This document shows positions 60,855 to 64,000 of a stretch of 64,000 bases of DNA, piece after piece. This stretch comes from Hydractinia symbiolongicarpus. Its lineage: Eukaryota > Cnidaria > Hydrozoa > Anthoathecata > Hydractiniidae. Within the stretch, counting starts at the first letter, position 1, and each line of letters begins with the position of its first letter. The notes below the pieces were generated by a model. The model did no database searches. It had not been told where the DNA came from and was given only the letters and a program-made list of their open reading frames with translations. The stretch spans positions 3,596,001 to 3,660,000 of the forward strand of contig NC_079887.1 in assembly GCF_029227915.1 (NCBI RefSeq), given 5' to 3'. The translations under genes were made by a program, and so were the position numbers.

Positions 60855-62680
60855 TCAGAAATGTTTTCATTTTTGATGAGACGCTTATTGAAAGTGGTTT
60901 AATCGCCGGCAAACGAAAACCGCGATTTCCCGTAAATCCCGGGCTTGGCCCGTATAGTCGAATGCATACAAAGAAAGTACCCTGTGAGTAAACTCATTTC
61001 CAAAACGATTTTTTAAAGTATCTTTTCACCACTAAAACGCATGAGACATGAGTTTTCAAAAATGTTTTGATTTTTGATGAGACGCTGAATAAAAGAAGTT
61101 TAATCGCCGGCAAACGAAAACCCGCGATTTCCAGTAAATCCCGGACTCGGCCCGTATAGTCAAAAGTATACAAAGAAAGTACCCAGGGAGTAAACTCATT
61201 TTCCGAACGATTTTTTAAATTATTTTTTCACCACTAAAACGCATGAGACTTGTAGTTTTCAAAAATGTTTTCATTTTTGATGAGACGCTGAATAAAAGAA
61301 GTTTAATCGCCGGCAAACGAAAACCTGCGATTTCCCGTAAATCCCGGACTCGGCCCGTATAGTCAAAAGTATACAAAGAAAGTACCCAGGAAGTAAACTC
61401 AATTCCCGAACGATTTTTCAAATTATTATTTCACCACTAAAGCCCATGAGACTTGTTGTTTTTAAAAATGTTTTCATTCTTGATGAGACGCTGAATAAAA
61501 GAAGTTTAATCGCCGGCAAACGAAAACCCGCGACTTCCCGTAAATCCCGGACTCGGCCCGTATAGTCAAAAGTATACAAGGAAAGTACCCAGGGAGTAAA
61601 CTCATTTCCCGAACGATTTTTTAAATTATTTTTTTCACCACTAAAACGCATGAGACTTGTAATTTTCAAAAATGTTTTCATTTTTGATGAGACGCTGAAT
61701 AAAAGAAGTTTAATCGCCGGCAAACAAAAACCTGCGATTTCCCGTAAATCCCGAACTCGGCCCGTATAGTCAAAAGTATACAAAGAAACTACCCAGGGAG
61801 TAAACTCTTTTCCAGAACGATTTTTTAAATTATCTTTTCACCACTAAAACGCATGAGACTTGTAGTTTTCAAAAATGTTTTCATTTTTGATGAGACGCTG
61901 AATAAAAGAAGTTTAATCGTCGGCAAACGAAAACCTGCGATTTCCCGTAAATCCCGGACTCGGCCCGTAAAGTCAAAAGTATACAAAGAAAGTAACCAGG
62001 GAGTAAAATCATTTCCCGAACGATTTTTCAAATTATTATTTCACCACTAAAGCCCATGAGACTTGTAGTTTTTAAAAATGTTTTCATTTTTGATGAGACG
62101 CTGAATAAAAGGAGTTTAATCGCCGGCAAACGAAAACCCGCCATTTCCCGTAAACCCAGGACTCGGCCCGTATAATCAAAAGTATACAAAGAAAGTACCC
62201 AGGGAGTAAACTCATTTCCAGAACGATTTTTTAAACTATTATTTCACCACTAAAGTCCATGAGACTTGTAGTTTTTAAAAATGTTTTCATTTTTGATGAG
62301 ACGCTGAATAAAAGGAGTTTAATCGCCGGCAAACGAAAACTCGCGACTTCCCGTAAATCCCGGACTCGGCCCGTATAGTCAAAAGTATACAAAGAAAGTA
62401 CCCAGGAAGTAAACTCAATTCCCGAACGATTTTTCAAATTATTATTTCACCACTAAAGCCCATGAGACTTGTTGTTTTTAAAAATGTTTTCATTCTTGAT
62501 GAGACGCTGAATAAAAGAAGTTTAATCGCCGGCAAACGAAAACCCGCGACTTCCCGTAAATCCCGGACTCGGCCCGTATAGTCAAAAGTATACAAGGAAA
62601 GTACCCAGGGAGTAAACTCATTTCCCGAACGATTTTTTAAATTATTTTTTCACCACTAAAACGCATGAGACTTATAGTTT
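60855..62680 (+). repeat. 1,826 bp HOR (9 monomers), copy 1
   Basis: Recurs from 62,681 to the window end at an 1,826 bp offset. Landmarks are GACGCTTATTGAAAGTGG (60,885 and 62,711), GAATGCATAC, the ACATGAG monomer, AATCGTCGGC (61,917 and 63,743) and CCCGTAAAGTC. A related partial copy of the first two monomers lies at 59,860-60,060. Confidence 0.87.
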
Positions 62681-64000
62681 TCAGAAATGTTTTCATTTTT
62701 GATGAGACGCTTATTGAAAGTGGTTTAATCGCCGGCAAACGAAAACCGCGATTTCCCGTAAATCCCGGGCTTGGCCCGTATAGTCGAATGCATACAAAGA
62801 AAGTACCCTGTGAGTAAACTCATTTCCAAAACGATTTTTTAAAGTATCTTTTCACCACTAAAACGCATGAGACATGAGTTTTCAAAAATGTTTTGATTTT
62901 TGATGAGACGCTGAATAAAAGAAGTTTAATCGCCGGCAAACGAAAACCCGCGATTTCCAGTAAATCCCGGACTCGGCCCGTATAGTCAAAAGTATACAAA
63001 GAAAGTACCCAGGGAGTAAACTCATTTTCCGAACGATTTTTTAAATTATTTTTTCACCACTAAAACGCATGAGACTTGTAGTTTTCAAAAATGTTTTCAT
63101 TTTTGATGAGACGCTGAATAAAAGAAGTTTAATCGCCGGCAAACGAAAACCTGCGATTTCCCGTAAATCCCGGACTCGGCCCGTATAGTCAAAAGTATAC
63201 AAAGAAAGTACCCAGGAAGTAAACTCAATTCCCGAACGATTTTTCAAATTATTATTTCACCACTAAAGCCCATGAGACTTGTTGTTTTTAAAAATGTTTT
63301 CATTCTTGATGAGACGCTGAATAAAAGAAGTTTAATCGCCGGCAAACGAAAACCCGCGACTTCCCGTAAATCCCGGACTCGGCCCGTATAGTCAAAAGTA
63401 TACAAGGAAAGTACCCAGGGAGTAAACTCATTTCCCGAACGATTTTTTAAATTATTTTTTTCACCACTAAAACGCATGAGACTTGTAATTTTCAAAAATG
63501 TTTTCATTTTTGATGAGACGCTGAATAAAAGAAGTTTAATCGCCGGCAAACAAAAACCTGCGATTTCCCGTAAATCCCGAACTCGGCCCGTATAGTCAAA
63601 AGTATACAAAGAAACTACCCAGGGAGTAAACTCTTTTCCAGAACGATTTTTTAAATTATCTTTTCACCACTAAAACGCATGAGACTTGTAGTTTTCAAAA
63701 ATGTTTTCATTTTTGATGAGACGCTGAATAAAAGAAGTTTAATCGTCGGCAAACGAAAACCTGCGATTTCCCGTAAATCCCGGACTCGGCCCGTAAAGTC
63801 AAAAGTATACAAAGAAAGTAACCAGGGAGTAAAATCATTTCCCGAACGATTTTTCAAATTATTATTTCACCACTAAAGCCCATGAGACTTGTAGTTTTTA
63901 AAAATGTTTTCATTTTTGATGAGACGCTGAATAAAAGGAGTTTAATCGCCGGCAAACGAAAACCCGCCATTTCCCGTAAACCCAGGACTCGGCCCGTATA
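62681..64000 (+). repeat. 1,826 bp HOR, copy 2, cut by window end
   Basis: Matches 60,855-62,174 and is still in register at the last base, so the HOR continues beyond the window. I noticed very few differences between the two copies, which suggests a young duplication. Confidence 0.87.

Larger units (their letters stand above)
1..64000 (+). repeat. Satellite DNA array, about 203 bp monomer, about 315 copies
   Basis: Every part of the window can be aligned to the same monomer of about 203 bp. The landmark GAAGTTTAAT recurs at 2, 205 and then about every 203 bases to the end. All copies are in the same orientation; I saw no inverted monomer, no non-satellite insertion, and no telomeric or simple-sequence tract. 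Monomers vary mainly by substitution and by 1-2 base changes in T-runs, giving 202-204 bp lengths. The array begins and ends mid-array, so its true size is unknown. Known biology: arrays of this type are typical of eukaryotic centromeric or heterochromatic satellite. I infer that class; the family and species are not recognised. Confidence 0.98.

Noticed and set aside
1-64000. CRISPR array
   Set aside because: Period is 203 bp with the entire unit repeated; there are no short direct repeats separated by unique spacers and no cas genes.
1-64000. Telomeric or subtelomeric repeats (TTAGGG, TTTAGGG, TTAGG)
   Set aside because: I saw no runs of these motifs.
1-64000. tRNA, rRNA or 5S gene repeats
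   Set aside because: The unit length is in the range of some 5S arrays, but I see no 5S-like internal promoter boxes, no tRNA-like fold and no rRNA motif.

Overview
The whole 64 kb window is one uninterrupted tandem satellite DNA array. I find no protein-coding gene, RNA gene, transposon or unique sequence. The basic monomer is about 203 bp, so the window holds about 315 copies, all head to tail in the same orientation. The array runs off both ends of the window. A canonical monomer (taking GAAGTTTAAT as base 1) is about 37% G+C. It has a GC-rich first third (bases 11-60) and an AT-rich last 90 bases that contain a strong hairpin-capable dyad. This architecture (monomer near nucleosome-repeat length, layered higher-order repeats, no genes) points to a eukaryotic centromeric, pericentromeric or other heterochromatic block. 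I do not recognise the satellite family and cannot name the organism. CpG is not depleted (12 per consensus monomer against about 7 expected), which argues weakly against a genome with heavy CpG decay.

Monomers fall into subfamilies marked by linked substitutions. An 'A' type carries AAAACGCATGAG followed by GTTTTCAAAAATG. A 'B' type carries AAAGCCCATGAG followed by GTTTTTAAAAATG. Further types are marked by GGGGGTGG, by GAATGCATAC, by ACATGAG with TTTTGATTTTTG, by TTGTTG with CATTCTTGATG, and by CGCAGAATAAAAG. These are arranged in higher-order repeats (HORs) whose lengths are near-integer multiples of 203 bp.

Layout: 1-12.5 kb is a 13-17-monomer HOR family (about 2,636, 2,826 and 3,448 bp versions) with internal 405, 609 and 812 bp tandem duplications. 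12.5-14.6 kb is irregular and rich in B-type monomers. 14.6-21.7 kb holds a 5.48 kb-spaced duplication enclosing a 1,828 bp HOR. 21.7-30.6 kb holds 610 bp trimer HORs (four perfectly phased copies) and 1,016 bp pentamers. 30.6-36 kb is mixed, then an octamer of 1,626 bp. 35-48 kb is a nested network with 3,656, 5,283 and 3,456 bp periods. 48-64 kb contains 1,828-2,032 bp, 812 bp, 2,642 bp and 1,826 bp HORs. The GGGGGTGG subfamily is absent from about 30 to 48.5 kb, while the TTGTTG/CATTCTTG subfamily appears only after about 33.8 kb, so the array has compositionally distinct domains.

Many short open frames exist on both strands (up to 238 codons at 34,045-34,761). They are repeated by-products of the satellite: the same frame stays open only when a monomer is 204 bp (68 codons) because of one extra T in a T-run. 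I do not call any of them a gene. The biology here is structural: array turnover by unequal exchange and conversion, a conserved dyad, and possible chromatin or kinetochore roles that sequence alone cannot prove.
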